Below the pieces are notes generated by a model that made no database searches, was not told the origin of the DNA, and worked only from the letters and a program-made list of their open reading frames with translations. From assembly GCF_030272615.1 (NCBI RefSeq), contig NC_081415.1, forward strand, positions 187,377,233 to 187,441,232: a stretch of 64,000 nucleotides of DNA. The letters are read 5' to 3'. Below, in pieces: positions 34,701 to 46,611 of the stretch (positions are counted from its first letter, which is position 1; each line of letters opens with the position of its first letter). Source of the DNA: Cryptomeria japonica. Taxonomy: Eukaryota; Streptophyta; Pinopsida; Cupressales; Cupressaceae. Both the position numbers and the translations under genes were made by a program.

Positions 34701-35720
34701 ATTCAAATAATGTCATCTTGACTGCTATTGCATGCATGGTAATCCATAAATTGTGCCAAGCTAGTGCACTTGAATAATCGTTGCATACGTGGAATAATGG
34801 GAATATAGAGAGGAACCTTGCGAGGAACCCTTTTTGTTATTTGATCTGTTTGATATCTACTGATATGACATTCAAGGCATTCAGTTCAAAATTTATGTTG
34901 TTTGTGATATATAATATGATCATTGGGACAAGCATCTATTGCTTGACACTCCATTCCAATATATTTCATAATGGCAGATAATTCTCAGTATGAGTGAGGT
35001 AGAATATTTGATGGTGGTAACAAAAACTCACCTATCAATCTACAACAACAAAATATAATTTGTTATAATAAAGAATATTAATGGTACAACATGATTCACA
35101 GTTTATTATGACATATATGACATGCCTTAACATAAGTGACATTGTTATGTTGGATAAACCATTCATAACCTTCAAGTTCACCAACAACAATATAGCAGAG
35201 AGAAGAGTTGCCTGCAAGCCTTCATAAAGGGCCTCAGATGCCTTCTCAAGTAGAGGGACATCATGAACAACATCAAGGTCATCTTCATTATCATGATCAG
35301 CTGCGCATGTACTAAATGAGTCATGGATCAATGTATTTATACCATCATCTTCAATTGTGTTTTCTGGCTCATGATCGTCATCTTCCATGGGATCATTATC
35401 TTTAGCTTCGATATTCACACCTCCATGTTCATCCACTTCGAAAACCATATTCTCAGGGTTGTGTTGATACATACCATGTGCTCCAAGGTGCTTGACCTAT
35501 ATAAAATTGATATACATAAATAAATCATGATCATGATCTCATCATCACGTGATTTATTATGTATATAAATATTCAAAATGATATAATAAAAAACTTACCA
35601 ATGGATGATAATCATGTCCACCTTTAATGTGACCATGCAGCCTACCATGTTTCTTCATTGTTTTGATTAGAAGTCTTCTAGTCTTTAACCCCTTACAAAT
35701 TTTGCATGGAAAATAATTTT
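31490..35720 (-). pseudogene. CACTA transposase gene remnant (TNP2 / DUF4218 / DUF4216)
   Basis: On the minus strand the parts come in the standard CACTA order. A Cys-containing N-terminal region (PCKIC, then HGRLHGHIKGGHDYHP) lies at about 35,715-35,590 and an acidic segment at 35,472-35,035. TNP2 sequence runs from 34,702 (SLATDGVNPFGEMRSVYSVW, PPWMSIKRE), through 34,404-34,192 (PLIDELLELWNGVTMYDIS, MLIWTIHDASGL) and 34,243-33,935 (KGKFAYPVCGPKM), to 33,830-33,498 (HLFDSMHIGKNITEALW, DIQDSNHAM). DUF4218 is at 33,006-32,638 (VEEIELCGPVHTRLMW, ERHLRFLK). A linker lies at 32,609-32,328 and DUF4216 at 32,123-31,800 (PYVLPSQCEQVFY), ending in a poly-Asp/Glu tail. Multiple frame changes and stops make it non-functional as read, although some gaps may be introns. 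Confidence 0.85.
31520..31765. repeat. (TCA)n/(TTC)n trinucleotide microsatellite
   Basis: About 240 bases of ATC/TCA repeats with a TTC block at about 31,720-31,762. On the minus strand it extends the DUF4216 frame as long runs of Asp and Glu; on the plus strand it gives a meaningless poly-Ile frame. Confidence 0.95.
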
Positions 35721-37157
35721 CCATCACCTTTTCTTTTCAAGTTAGACCACAATCTAGCAATTGTCTCCTTATTTTGTTGTTCATTGATATTGTTTGACAC
35801 GGTCTTTCTTCACAGGCAAGAAAGTAGAAATTATTGTCTGACATGGTCTTTCCCTCAAGAGTTGGCAGATCTTGCTTCCATACTTTAATTCTATTTTCTC
35901 AAAGGACAATCCTAAAAATCCATGCATTGCAAACAACTTTTTACACCTTTGTTGGTTGTGGTGGCGTCACAGAGAGTTTACATCAATAAATGAAGAACAT
36001 GCCAATGCTTTTAATGCAGCAGTAGAAGTCTATCTCTTATTCAATATCTCTAGTGAAACCCCCATGATCTTTTGTTGGAGTAGAATTTGTTATATTCTAG
36101 AAAGGGTCTTGTCCTTTGTTGATGGGATATTCATCTACCTCAAGAAATTACTATTCTTTTCTCCAACAAGAAGTGGAACTAAATGAAGATCTAGCACCAT
36201 GAAATTAATCCTCAAAAGGATTACTATATTTAGTTTTGGTAGATAATGATCTGGGTAAAATACTAATGTGGCTTTACAAAACATTATGTACTAGCTTAGC
36301 ATACTCTAACAACTTTGGTGCGACATGCTACATCCAATTAAGTCTCCATTAGTATCTCTATTGTGTTTATGGATTGGGATTCAATGTACTCTTTTTATAC
36401 ATAGATTTTACTTTCAACTGAGGAGGTTTGTATGTACTTACTTGTCTTTCGATTGTATCCCTATTTCAATAATTTCTTCTATCAACAAATCATTTGTTGT
36501 AAGTTGTACAAGTGGAAGCTTGAACATGCCTTCCATGCTAGCCTTGTTGATACGTTCAACACCATCTTGTGCAACAAATCTTTAGAACTCCATTTTTCCG
36601 AATTGAAGAGTGAGTAGTAGGGACAATCTAGGACACTTACAGAGGTTTTGCAAGAGAGATAAATAGACCTAAATATTATGGCTTAGTAATGATCAATAGG
36701 TAAACATATAAGAAACTCTCAATATCAAAATGACTTTCTCAATTGTCTTTACTATAAATGGATAGATATGCTAATAATGGCTTTATGACTGTATGTCAAC
36801 TTTAGACTCAATCCAAGAAGAGCTAGAACTAATATGCGATATCTAGATTTATGATCTCTATAATATAACAATCCCATAATTATGTTTCCACGCATCTATA
36901 CCACAACACAAACATCATGCTAGTGTTTAGCCATAGCAATTCATATCCTAACTATAGAATGTGAAATATGCACATAACTATGAATAAAGATTAAGAAAAA
37001 CAAAGAAAGATGCTTATTGCAAACATAAATGACTAATGGACAAGAATTGAATTCATTGTAGATAGTTTTGAATATCAAATTCACTTATTTGTGTGCATTT
37101 AGTAACTCATGTACTTGTGGCCAACCATTTATCTCTTTTATAAATTAAACACTTATT
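35721..37157. other. Right flank of CACTA remnant, no gene seen
   Basis: AT-rich. Short open stretches on the plus strand have no recognisable motif. No TAGTG-ending terminal repeat was found that would close the CACTA element. Confidence 0.35.
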
Positions 37158-37162
37158 AATAA
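37158..37162 (+). repeat. Target site duplication AATAA, left copy
   Basis: AATAA directly precedes the LTR start TGTAGACACC. The same five bases directly follow the outer end of the inverted LTR piece at 48,257-48,261. Confidence 0.75.
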
Positions 37163-38432
37163 TGTAGACACCTAAAAATGGTCAACGCTTGCGGAGTCAT
37201 ACTTTAACATTTGCGCATTGCCTTATTTTAGGTTTTTGTGTAGCATTAACATTTCTCCTATGTCACGCACTTGATCTTTTTCATTTGCGAACATCGAGTC
37301 ATTCTTCTACACTCTTCATTTGTCTCGCTTTGAATTTGGTCTTGTCGACAACAATCTTCAATCATGATTTTGGGTCGATCTTTGTCCTTTTGTCAATCTT
37401 GTCATATTGCGATCGATTCGTCATCGATCCTTGTCCTTTTCAATCATGTCAATTTGGTCAATTTGTCATTGATTTTTGTCAACCAATCTCAATCAAATCA
37501 TTTATCAACACTGGTCATTTATCAATTCAATATCATGATCGAATCAATATCAACGATCCTTTGTCAAGACCTAATTGTCGTCCTTGTATTTCTAATTCAT
37601 CTTCCAAGGTTTTATGATTTATTCATTTAATCTTGTTTGGCATTTTCCCTCTAGGTTAAATAATTTATTTATTTATCCTAAGTCTTCTTGTCACAATTAA
37701 ATGTTTATTTAATTGGCTAATTATTCCTCTTTGTGAATTAATTAATAAATGACAAATTATTAATTAATTTACCTAATTTCTAATTTCATTATTTCCTCAT
37801 TTCCTAATTTCTTATTTTTCTAATTCTTAATTTCAATTTCCTCCTATTTCTCTCCAAAATTCATGGAAATGACATGTCAATTTGTCATAAATTTGTCATA
37901 ATTGACAATCAATCAATTTTGACATAGAAGTTGTCATAATTTGTCATAAATTATCAATCAACAAATTGTGCATAGAAAGTGCATAATTGTCATAATTTGT
38001 CATATTGATTTGCAATTTCCATTTGAATTGGATCATGCTAATCTTGTCATTTCTCCAATTTCTCTATAAATTGGATGATTTTCTACAATCAAGCGCTAAT
38101 TTTTGGCGAATCCTTAATCAGACTATTGAATTTACAGTTCGAGTATTCTTGTGTCAAAGTCAATCTTGCTTTCACAATTAGGTGTATGCACTTGAAGGTG
38201 AGATCCACAGCAAACCTATTTGGAGAAGAAAGAAGAACAATGGAGCCGCATGAAGGAGCATTCAAATCACACCTTTGGTTTGCTTAATTTCTAGTTTTGA
38301 ATGTTTTTTTTTATTTCATGTCTCTATTGAGTGTTGTTTAGGATAGATCATTGCAGTTATGCTTTCGTGATTGAGCTAAATTGATTATTATGTTTATATT
38401 TCTTGTGATGATTTCCTATTGCCTAACATACA
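37163..38432 (+). repeat. 5' LTR of the 11.1-kb element
   Basis: TGTAGACACC...CATACA, 1,270 bases, pairs with 46,612-47,882. I counted only about a dozen differences, including small indels near the right end. The LTR includes a block with many TTTGTCATAA words (37,870-38,005). The plus-strand open frames in the LTR are not believed to be genes. Confidence 0.9.
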
Positions 38433-38437
38433 TTAAT

Positions 38438-38453
38438 TGGTGAACCCGACATG
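38438..38453 (+). other. Primer binding site of the 11.1-kb element
   Basis: TGGTGAACCCGACATG begins with TGG, the complement of the tRNA CCA end, five bases (TTAAT) after the LTR. It is not the initiator-Met type; I cannot name the tRNA with confidence. Confidence 0.65.
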
Positions 38454-38557
38454 AAAAACTAACCTTCTAACCTCTTTATGGTGTTTTGAGTGCTCTCAAG
38501 TTGATTTGTAGGCCAAAAAACCCAAAAATAGGGTTGTGCAGGGTATTCTGGAGACTC

Positions 38558-38671
38558 CTGTGCCTGTGTCAGACAACCTGCGCCTGTGTTGAGCATTCTG
38601 CGCTTGTGTAGAAGACATTCTGTGCTTGTGTCATGACTTCTACGCCTGTGTCATGACTTCTGTGCCTGTGT
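38558..38671 (+). repeat. Six leader copies of (C)TG(Y)GC(Y)TGTGT
   Basis: Copies begin at 38,558, 38,578, 38,598, 38,620, 38,640 and 38,660, with a period of about 20 bases. The same motif recurs near the element's 3' end. Confidence 0.85.
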
Positions 38672-40561
38672 AAAGTCCAGAACAGAGGTAAAAAATGCAG
38701 TGTTTACTTGAAATTTGTTGTGTTTTTGCATTCTATTTTCTGTGCTTTGGATTTTGGTACTAATTATCTGTGCAGAATCTTGGCATACGCATGGCAAAGA
38801 CAATAAATCAAACTACTAACATGCTTTGTGCAGATTCGAAAGTCAAAGAATAAGCGTATCAAACTCCTAACTTGGGTTTTTGCAGGTTGCCTTGGAGAAA
38901 CAATCAAACTTTGTGTTTGCATTTAATTTTTAGGCACCTAGTAATTTCTAAATAGGTTGTAATGAATATTTGTTTGCTTTGATTGTTGAAGTATGACATT
39001 GGAGTAGGAGAGTATGCTCTCATCCTTCTTAGGGTGATCAGAAATCCAGATCTTTGATACCATGCTTGTATTGTTGATTGTGTGTCACATTTAGAGGGCC
39101 TGCCTTCCCGACCACTTTGCTTTAGCAAGCAAGTGATAATCGTGAGAAGGGAACGACCCAAAGTGAGTATGGCTAGAATTCCTTGGCATTCTAACTCACT
39201 ATAAAAAAATACCCAATGAGCGAAAGCTTTGAAGGAAGTGTTACGTGGGAATTGCAGTTACTTGGGAAGTGATGACCCTTGGACTCTTTCTCATATCAAC
39301 ATCTAAGTAGGGCCTCTTGGTCTAAATCGTGCTTGCGTGACTACATTTGTTTGGTATCTTGATGGGCTTAATGTCTCAATCACGCTTGCGTGACATCAAG
39401 GAGTAATGCTTAACAGAAATCCTTACTAAACACCTTGTTTTAGAGGCCAAAAACCCTTCTAGTTGCTTGAGAAGGACAAGTTCGGATACTTGGAAGAGAT
39501 ACTAAGTTCGCCATGGGGAGATTTCCATGGGGACTGATGCTTGGCTGCCCTGAGAAGTGAGTGCCGTGGAGGGGAGCCCATGGGGTCAAGCATCTATGTA
39601 TTCTCCTTGAATCTCATAATGAGTCTACCTCTCAAGTACCTAATGTCTTTGCCTACCATAAGAAATGTGGAAATGAGCATGATTGTCTTGAGTCTAAATG
39701 AGCATAATTGTCTTGAGTCTATGTTAAAACATCTTGTCTTCTTTGCTTGTCAAAAGTTGAATTGTATCTCATTTCAGAGAGCAAAACAAATTGATTCAAA
39801 AACACAAGATTAAACACAAGGGATATTCATCCAAAAAAAGTTTATCAAGATTCAAAACTCATCTTCAAACATGGTTGTCAAATATTGTTCAAAATCTTGT
39901 CTCAACATTCATGTCACTTACATTTAAGTTCATCCTAGGTTGCATTTTGCAAAGGTCATTGTCAAGTACCAAGGTTAGGTTTCACCTAAGTCATATTCCT
40001 TTGCATATCAATAAGAGTCATCCATTTGCATGTGTCCTCTTGCATTAAAGTCATACCATTGTCATACATTCATACATTGCATACCTTAGGTCTCTTCATC
40101 AAGCTTAGGTCATTATCATATCATATTAAGGTCACTTGCATAGTAATTTCCTTTTGCATATAATCTTAAAACTAGGTCTTGTCATACTTGAGTAATCCAA
40201 ATCTTTGATAAACCCTAAGTCATTGTTAAGAAGTCTAGACCTTATCAAGTCTTTTGTCCTTTCGTCATCAATATCATTTCATCAAACCTAGCTTAGTATC
40301 CAAGCATATAGGGGAGACTTTGTCATTTTGTCCTTTTGTCACTTGGTCCTTTTGTCCTTTGAGGTCTAGACATCATTTCAATTTCCTAAGGGTCTCTTTT
40401 AGATTTGCATTCCAAAAAGTTTGTCAAAATCTTGAAAAACAACGAAAAACATAGGTTGCATTCTTGCCATCGATTGCATTCTCATTCATTTAGTTCGCAT
40501 TTAGTTGCATATCATACATTATCCTTGAAAAATTCCAAAAATATTGCATTTGCATAGTGAC
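38672..40561 (+). other. Long leader of the 11.1-kb element
   Basis: About 1.9 kb between the iterated motif and the coding frame, without a supported gene. Several short ATG-initiated frames would precede the main frame in an RNA starting in the LTR. Confidence 0.4.
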
Positions 40562-43381
40562 ATGTCTATTGAAACAAGGTTCCAAGCACCAATGATGCAA
40601 CAAAGTTTGACATATCAACCAACAATGCAATCGCAATTACATCCAACCCAACAACAAAGCAACATTGGTCAAACTTATCATGATGATGTAAATGTCCAAA
40701 TACAAAAACTAGAGGAGAAACTAGCTCAAGAAGAGGAGATATTGGAACAAAGAGTGAAAAACATTGAGAAGAATAGATCACAAATGTCCAAAATGTTTCA
40801 AAAACTTCCAAGTCGAAATCCAAATATTGAGCCAATTGATGTAAGGTCTCTTATCGAACGATCAGACATACCAGCTCTCCTCTCACAAATAGAGATGATG
40901 AAACAAATTCAAGAAAAGAGACAACAACATTATGTGCCTTCACATCAAGAACAAGAAGGTGTTTACTATCAATCAGATTTTCAACTATCACAACCAATTG
41001 TCCAACATATGCAACCAACACAACCAATGGTCAAATTTCAACAATATGTCCAACCAGCTATACAATGTCAACAAATGGTTCACCCAATGGTGGAATATCA
41101 ATGTCAAGAATCACCACCAAAAATTAAAAAACAAAGCTTGCAACATGCACCAAGCCAAATTTTGAACATGTCAAACCAATTTGATCAACATCTAGTTCAA
41201 CATCAAAACATGACATCAAATCAGAACCAAATTCTTTCTAAACAAGTTCAAATTCCAAATACAACCATGTCAAAACCTCGAAAGAAAGGTGGCTTTATTG
41301 CAATTCTCTTAAGGAAATTACCAAGTGAGTTTATTGAGGAAGATCAAGATAATACACTTATGTCTAGCAATGCCTCATCCCCCCGCAAACAAATTGACTC
41401 TCCAGTGGCATCTATCCCTACACCTTTAGAAGTTTCACAAGAACCTTCCATATTGTTCTCATCAAACAATACACCCAAGGATGCAATTATCCAAGAGCTA
41501 TCCATAATTGATTGCCATGATAATCCAATTCATGATGCCCATCCTTGTCATGTTTCAGAAATACAAGACCCAATGCCACTATGCACTTTATTGCCATTAC
41601 CTGTTTTAGAGGACCCCATTTGAAGTCCCTCTTCCTCATGTTCAAGCATTGATTCCTTGCCAAAATCCATCACAAATGTTCAAAGTGCATTTCCTTCATG
41701 CCATACCATTGATCCCTTGTCAGAATCCCCCATGCATATCCAAAGTCTAACCCCATGTCAAGAGGATAATTTAGAACCTAAAGAAACATGTCTTAAAACA
41801 GATCAAGATCAAGATCCTGAAACCTTATCATCCCATCCAATTGTTGACCAGGACCCCATCTTCCCTGACACTCACGATGATTCCCCTATTCTTGTCCATC
41901 CTATCCAAAGTCCTACTGACACTCCATTTCCTGAGAAAGATCAAGATATCCCAGTTCATCCAATCCCAAATGATCCCCTTCCATTTCATGAACACAATGT
42001 CCTTTCAAATCCCATTGACATTCCACTTCCTAAGAAAGGTCAAGATATCCCTTCCATCCTTTCTGATGATCCCATTAAAATTCAAGAGCAAAGCACCTTT
42101 AAAGAGGATTCCAATGATCTTCCTCCTTGTCAAGATCAAATTATTCCTTTAGATCCTCCACAAGATCCACTTGTTCCTCCATCTCCATGTCCTAATCCAG
42201 CATATCCACTCCAAGATCGCATTTCTTTTGATGATTCCATTATTTATCCCATTCCATCTCTTGAAGAGCCTGCCATTGAACCATGTCCACTACAAAATCC
42301 TAGTCCCTCTCATGATCCTAATCCCCCTCATGATTCTAATGTGTCAGTGCAAGATGTTCATGAACCCTCGACATGCATAATGGGTTCTTCCACTTTGGTG
42401 CAATCTGATCCATTTCAAGATCTCATTATTTCTCTCATATCATATCCACCTCATAATGGACTCGCGTCTTCTTCCCAAAGAAAAGAGCATCCTACAAGTC
42501 AAGATATTCATAAAGGCAAAGGAGTAGACCTTCACAAGCAAGAATCCCTTCATGTTAAAGAAGATATTAAGGGTCATGTCTACACAACTCACTCTCAAGA
42601 CGTTGGTATTCCTCCATCAAAATCCAAACATATCCCTTCCCCATCACACCTTCCATCCATTCTAGGTCCCTATATCCCTCCATCTCCTATGCAACATCAG
42701 CAAAGGCACACATCCTTGAGTAAATTCCATCCATCCAAAAGAAGTCCATTTCATTCATATCCATCCATGCATTCCTTTCCCCCTCCAAGCAATTTGGATG
42801 CCAAGTATAAAAGTCATAAGTCTAAAAATCCACATGTATTCAAGGATCAACATGTCCAATATAATCGACATGTCAAAACAAAGAACAATATGATCTATAA
42901 AGAAAAAGAAATATCAAAAAGGCCACAAAGGCCCACTGAGCAAAATAAAGAAAAGTCAAAATATATATGGGTTCCTAAATCCCTTGTGCAAGCAATGCAC
43001 TCCAAGGAATCACAGAAGCATGAAAAATCAAAAACCATGTGGATCCCTAAGCAGCTCCTTGAAGCACAAAAGCCTAAAGAAACATCCAACTTGGCATCCA
43101 CAGTTGCTATTCCTCCATCCAAACCTCTCAAATTTGTTCCTCCATCACCTTCTTCATCCATTTTGGGCCCTTATGTCCCAGAATCACTATCCTTTCCTCC
43201 ATCCAAATCTCACAATCTGAGATCCATTTTTCCTCCATCAGTCCATCACCCCTCAAGGTGTGTGCCAATGTCAATCTTGCCAACATTTCCATCCACTCAA
43301 GCACAATTCTTCCAATACCCTATCCATTATCCAATGCATATTTTCCATCCTTCGATCCCTTTGATCCCATCCTTTGCATAA
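40562..43381 (+). pseudogene. 940-codon Gln/Pro-rich frame of the 11.1-kb element, one internal TGA
   Basis: ATG 40,562 opens a frame that continues to TAA 43,379-43,381. It is broken only by TGA 41,621-41,623 (ATT TGA AGT); the downstream part stays in the same frame with no ATG needed. The N-terminal third is Gln-rich with a charged helix (KLEEKLAQEEEILEQRVKNI) likely to be coiled-coil, then a short basic motif (KPRKKGGFIAILLRKLPSEF). The rest is Pro/Ser/His-rich and acidic, with two related motifs, IWVPKSL and MWIPKQL, and two of the type ILGPY(I/V)P. No zinc knuckle, protease or polymerase motif is seen. It may be a gag-like or accessory protein. The stop could be a recent CGA to TGA change or a readthrough site; I favour the former. 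Confidence 0.7.
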
Positions 43382-43559
43382 ATCCTTGCCTTAGTTTCAT
43401 GTCATTTTCCATGTCCTTATCCGACCAAACGTCTTTGAGCATACTTGTAAAGGTCATGGTCCATTTTTTTCAAGGCTACTATCCAAACAAAAAAGACGCT
43501 TGAGTCCTTCTTCCATCCCCTATCATGTGTCCATCTTCTATTGAAAAAGTCAAAATACA

Positions 43560-43700
43560 AAATCAAAAAAATGAAAAAAAAAAAAGAGACAAAAAAAAAA
43601 GAAAAAGAAAAAAAGTAAAGAAAAATAATTCGTCCACTGGTGAAAACCTGGCAAACAGGCGCCTTGGGCAAGTACCGTGATGAAAACCTGGCAAACAGGC
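43560..43700 (+). repeat. A-rich stretch and two copies of GAAAACCTGGCAAACAGGC
   Basis: An A-rich run (about 43,556-43,625) is followed by GAAAACCTGGCAAACAGGC at 43,642-43,660 and again at 43,682-43,700, 40 bases apart. The segment CCTGGCAAACAGG is itself an imperfect inverted repeat. Confidence 0.8.
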
Positions 43701-44339
43701 ATCATGCGTAATTTAGGAACTTCTTGCACACCACACTTGGGGGCAGGTTTTCCTCCTTCATATCCTATTGCCCTTCATTATCCTATCATACCATGTCATT
43801 ACCCTTCATATCCTATTATCCCTCATGTCCATTTCCTCTTTCCACCTTTGATCTTGACAAGGCTGACGATCATCATGAGCATCACGCATCTTATTTGCAG
43901 CTTTTAGTCCATCATAGCTTTTGGTCATTTATCCATTTGCTTATTATAACTTTTCATCCATATTCCCTGTCTTATTGAAACTTTCTGCCACTATCCCTTA
44001 GCCTACCCCGACCTTCAGTCCATGTCCTTTATCCATTCTTGGTCTTGCTTATCCTATCCATATCTTATCACTATCCATACTCTCTTTTTCATTCCTTGAT
44101 CTTGATCTGACATAAGGACGCAAAATTTAAACATATTTTTCAAAAACCTCTTGACATGTCCCTCATGCCATGTTCCTGCTTTACATTGTCATATCCAGTC
44201 TCTTGTCCCATCATGCAATAGCCCTTGAAAATTGCATCTGTAAAGTCTCCATGATAAAAGGCCTTTGTCTTCCCTCTATCCACCAACATTTCAGCAAGCC
44301 TATTTATTCTCTTGTCATCTTCCTTGCCTTGCTAGACAC

Positions 44340-44600
44340 TGGGGGCAAAAATCCAAATCTAAAAAATTGAAAAATGTCCTGAAGAAAGATCATAAAAATC
44401 GAATAATGTCCTGAAAAAATCTCAAAAAAAATCATATAATGTCTTGAAAAAACTCCCTAAAAAAATTGAAAAAAGTCCTGAAAAAAAGCATCTAAACAAC
44501 TGAAAAAAATGAAAATCCCTAAAAATCATAAAAAGTCCTGAAAAAATGAACACAAAAACATTTCAAAACATTAAAATCCAAAAACAAGCATTTTGTCAAT
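44340..44600 (+). repeat. Degenerate A-rich repeats with (A)GTCCTGAAAAAA
   Basis: About seven copies of a GTC(C/T)TGAA(A/G)AAA phrase, separated by ATC..AAAAATC words. The array is in the non-coding 3' part of the element. Confidence 0.7.
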
Positions 44601-45938
44601 AAAGGATCCCTTGGTGCATAGACAAATCACTGAGTATACATCCAATGACTCGCAATCAAACATTGTGCTTTAATGAAATCATGCGTTAACAGATGAGCTT
44701 TTTATTCAAACTAGACATTCAAACTGATCCGAGTTGTCATATCAATCAACTTCCAAATCATTTGTCCTTACTATCATGGGTCTTATACAGGGTGTGGTAT
44801 ACTCGAAACCAGACCGTGTCCTGTCTTAGACGGGGTACCACATGTCCTGAAACTAGACAGCATGATCGTCCTATCAGCACTTTCAACTTTTGACAATGAA
44901 GATCTAGATGTTTGTTTGATTTGTTGGAATTTGTGCATCTTATCTTTCTATTGATTTATCTTCGATCATGCTCCTATGTTGCTCGATGATGTCACTGAAG
45001 GATTTAAAGTGACCGGGATGGCTCATGGTCCTTTTTTTTTTATTGTGATTGTCGTTTGTCTTTGATGTGTCTGTCTATTTGCAAAAAGGGGTTGCATTTC
45101 AGCTCTGGCCTTCAATGCCATGATGCTACGCATCCATTTTGCTATATTAAAATAAAGGTTCTCACCTACAAAGTGCATTACTGAAAGCAAGTTTTTCTTC
45201 GTCACTAATTTCCCTCTGTCTCATTTCTTCTTACTAACACTTCTTCCGTCAGTTCGGTCTAGTGCTCCGATTTCTCCATACATATGCTGCATTCTGTATT
45301 CATTGGTTAGTACATTTGCATTACATCAAGCATTTTATCCATTTCATATTATCAATGCATCAAAAACACATAAAAAAAATATATCCATACATGTTCCACA
45401 ATTCATACATCAACAGTGCATAAGTCATCCATACATGGAAAATAACATCAGTCATCACACATTGCATCCCATCATATCGATGCATATCATATCATATGTC
45501 AAAATAATATCGGAGTACAAAATTGGACTATCTATCCTAAGTATGGCCCGCAGGCTGACTATATAATGTCAAACTACATAATGTCCACTGTCTGTCATAA
45601 GGAGCACGTGCCTCTGTCACTGGGTTCTCCCTCTATCCTCCTCATCCCTACCATGTCTCAAGTCCTGCTAATATATCTCTGTCTGTGCTTCTGAGTCTAT
45701 GTCGTAACATGAAGCAGTCAGGTCGGTTCTCCCATGTGATCAATGGACATTGTCGACTCTGCATCACAATTGGGGCACATTTTGTCAGTTCTAGGGTTTG
45801 CTCCTACGGGTTGCATTTCCTCATTTTCATGTCCACCTCAGGGTGTTTTTCATCTATTCTGACCTATCCTACCCTTATCCCCCCTTTTCAGATCATTTGC
45901 GTGTTGTTTTGGACCAAAATTGAGTTCCCAGAGCACAA

Positions 45939-46068
45939 CTGCGCTTGTGTCATGTAACCTGTGCCTGTGTCATGTAACCTGTGCCTGTGTCATGTAACCT
46001 GTGCTTGTGTACCCTTACACAAGCGCAGAAGACCTTACACAAGCACAGAAGACCCTACACAAGCGCAG
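45939..46068. repeat. 3' array of CTG(Y)GC(Y)TGTGT: four forward, three inverted
   Basis: Forward copies start at 45,939, 45,959, 45,979 and 45,999. Inverted copies (ACACAAGCGCAG type) start at 46,017, 46,037 and 46,057. The strict 20-base period and the switch of orientation can form a long imperfect hairpin, and the inverted copies are also complementary to the six leader copies at 38,558-38,671. Confidence 0.9.
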
Positions 46069-46596
46069 AAGTCAGTTTCTGCATCCCTTGTGGGCCCCGC
46101 AATGTCCTGCAAGCAAGTCAAATTCATGAAATTGGAAACATGGGTTTTTGAGATACATACCGCTGCTCCCACATCGTCCGATCATTTTTATGTGTGTACA
46201 CGTTCTTCGAGGTGATCTACCATTTGAATGTTCGCCATCTCTCTGCAAGTGTCCTTTTCCAGAGCAACAAACCCTCTTCTTGGGCTAGTGCAAATGAACA
46301 ATTTTCACTCTCTTGGTCCCATTTATAGATCTTTGTCAGTGCATAGATGGACGTGTGTCCTCTCCATCTTATGTTGATCGCGGTCTTGTGCACCTTAAAT
46401 TGCTTGTCCTTCATGCATCCGATATCCGATTGTCAGTCTATTCGATCCTATCGTCTCCTATCATTTTTATCGATCAATTGGCCTCTTTTCTGCATGTTTC
46501 CGGCCAATTCCTCGAGGGGGCATGCATATGTCATTATTATTGTCCAGGGCATTTTCATTATTGTTCTTTGAAACAACACTTAAAATCACATTGTCT

Positions 46597-46611
46597 GAAA
46601 GAGGGGCAAAA
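46597..46611 (+). other. Polypurine tract
   Basis: GAAAGAGGGGCAAAA lies immediately before the 3' LTR start TGTAGACACC, the expected site of plus-strand priming. A single C interrupts the purines. Confidence 0.85.

Noticed and set aside
37189-37630. Open frames in the LTR copies (also at 46,720-47,080 and 47,878-48,241)
   Set aside because: They recur only because the LTR recurs, sit in the U3 part, overlap in two frames, and show no protein motif.
41621-41623. TGA as a programmed gag-pol readthrough stop
   Set aside because: The following codon is AGT rather than a known readthrough context, and the downstream part is not pol. A single mutation is the simpler reading.
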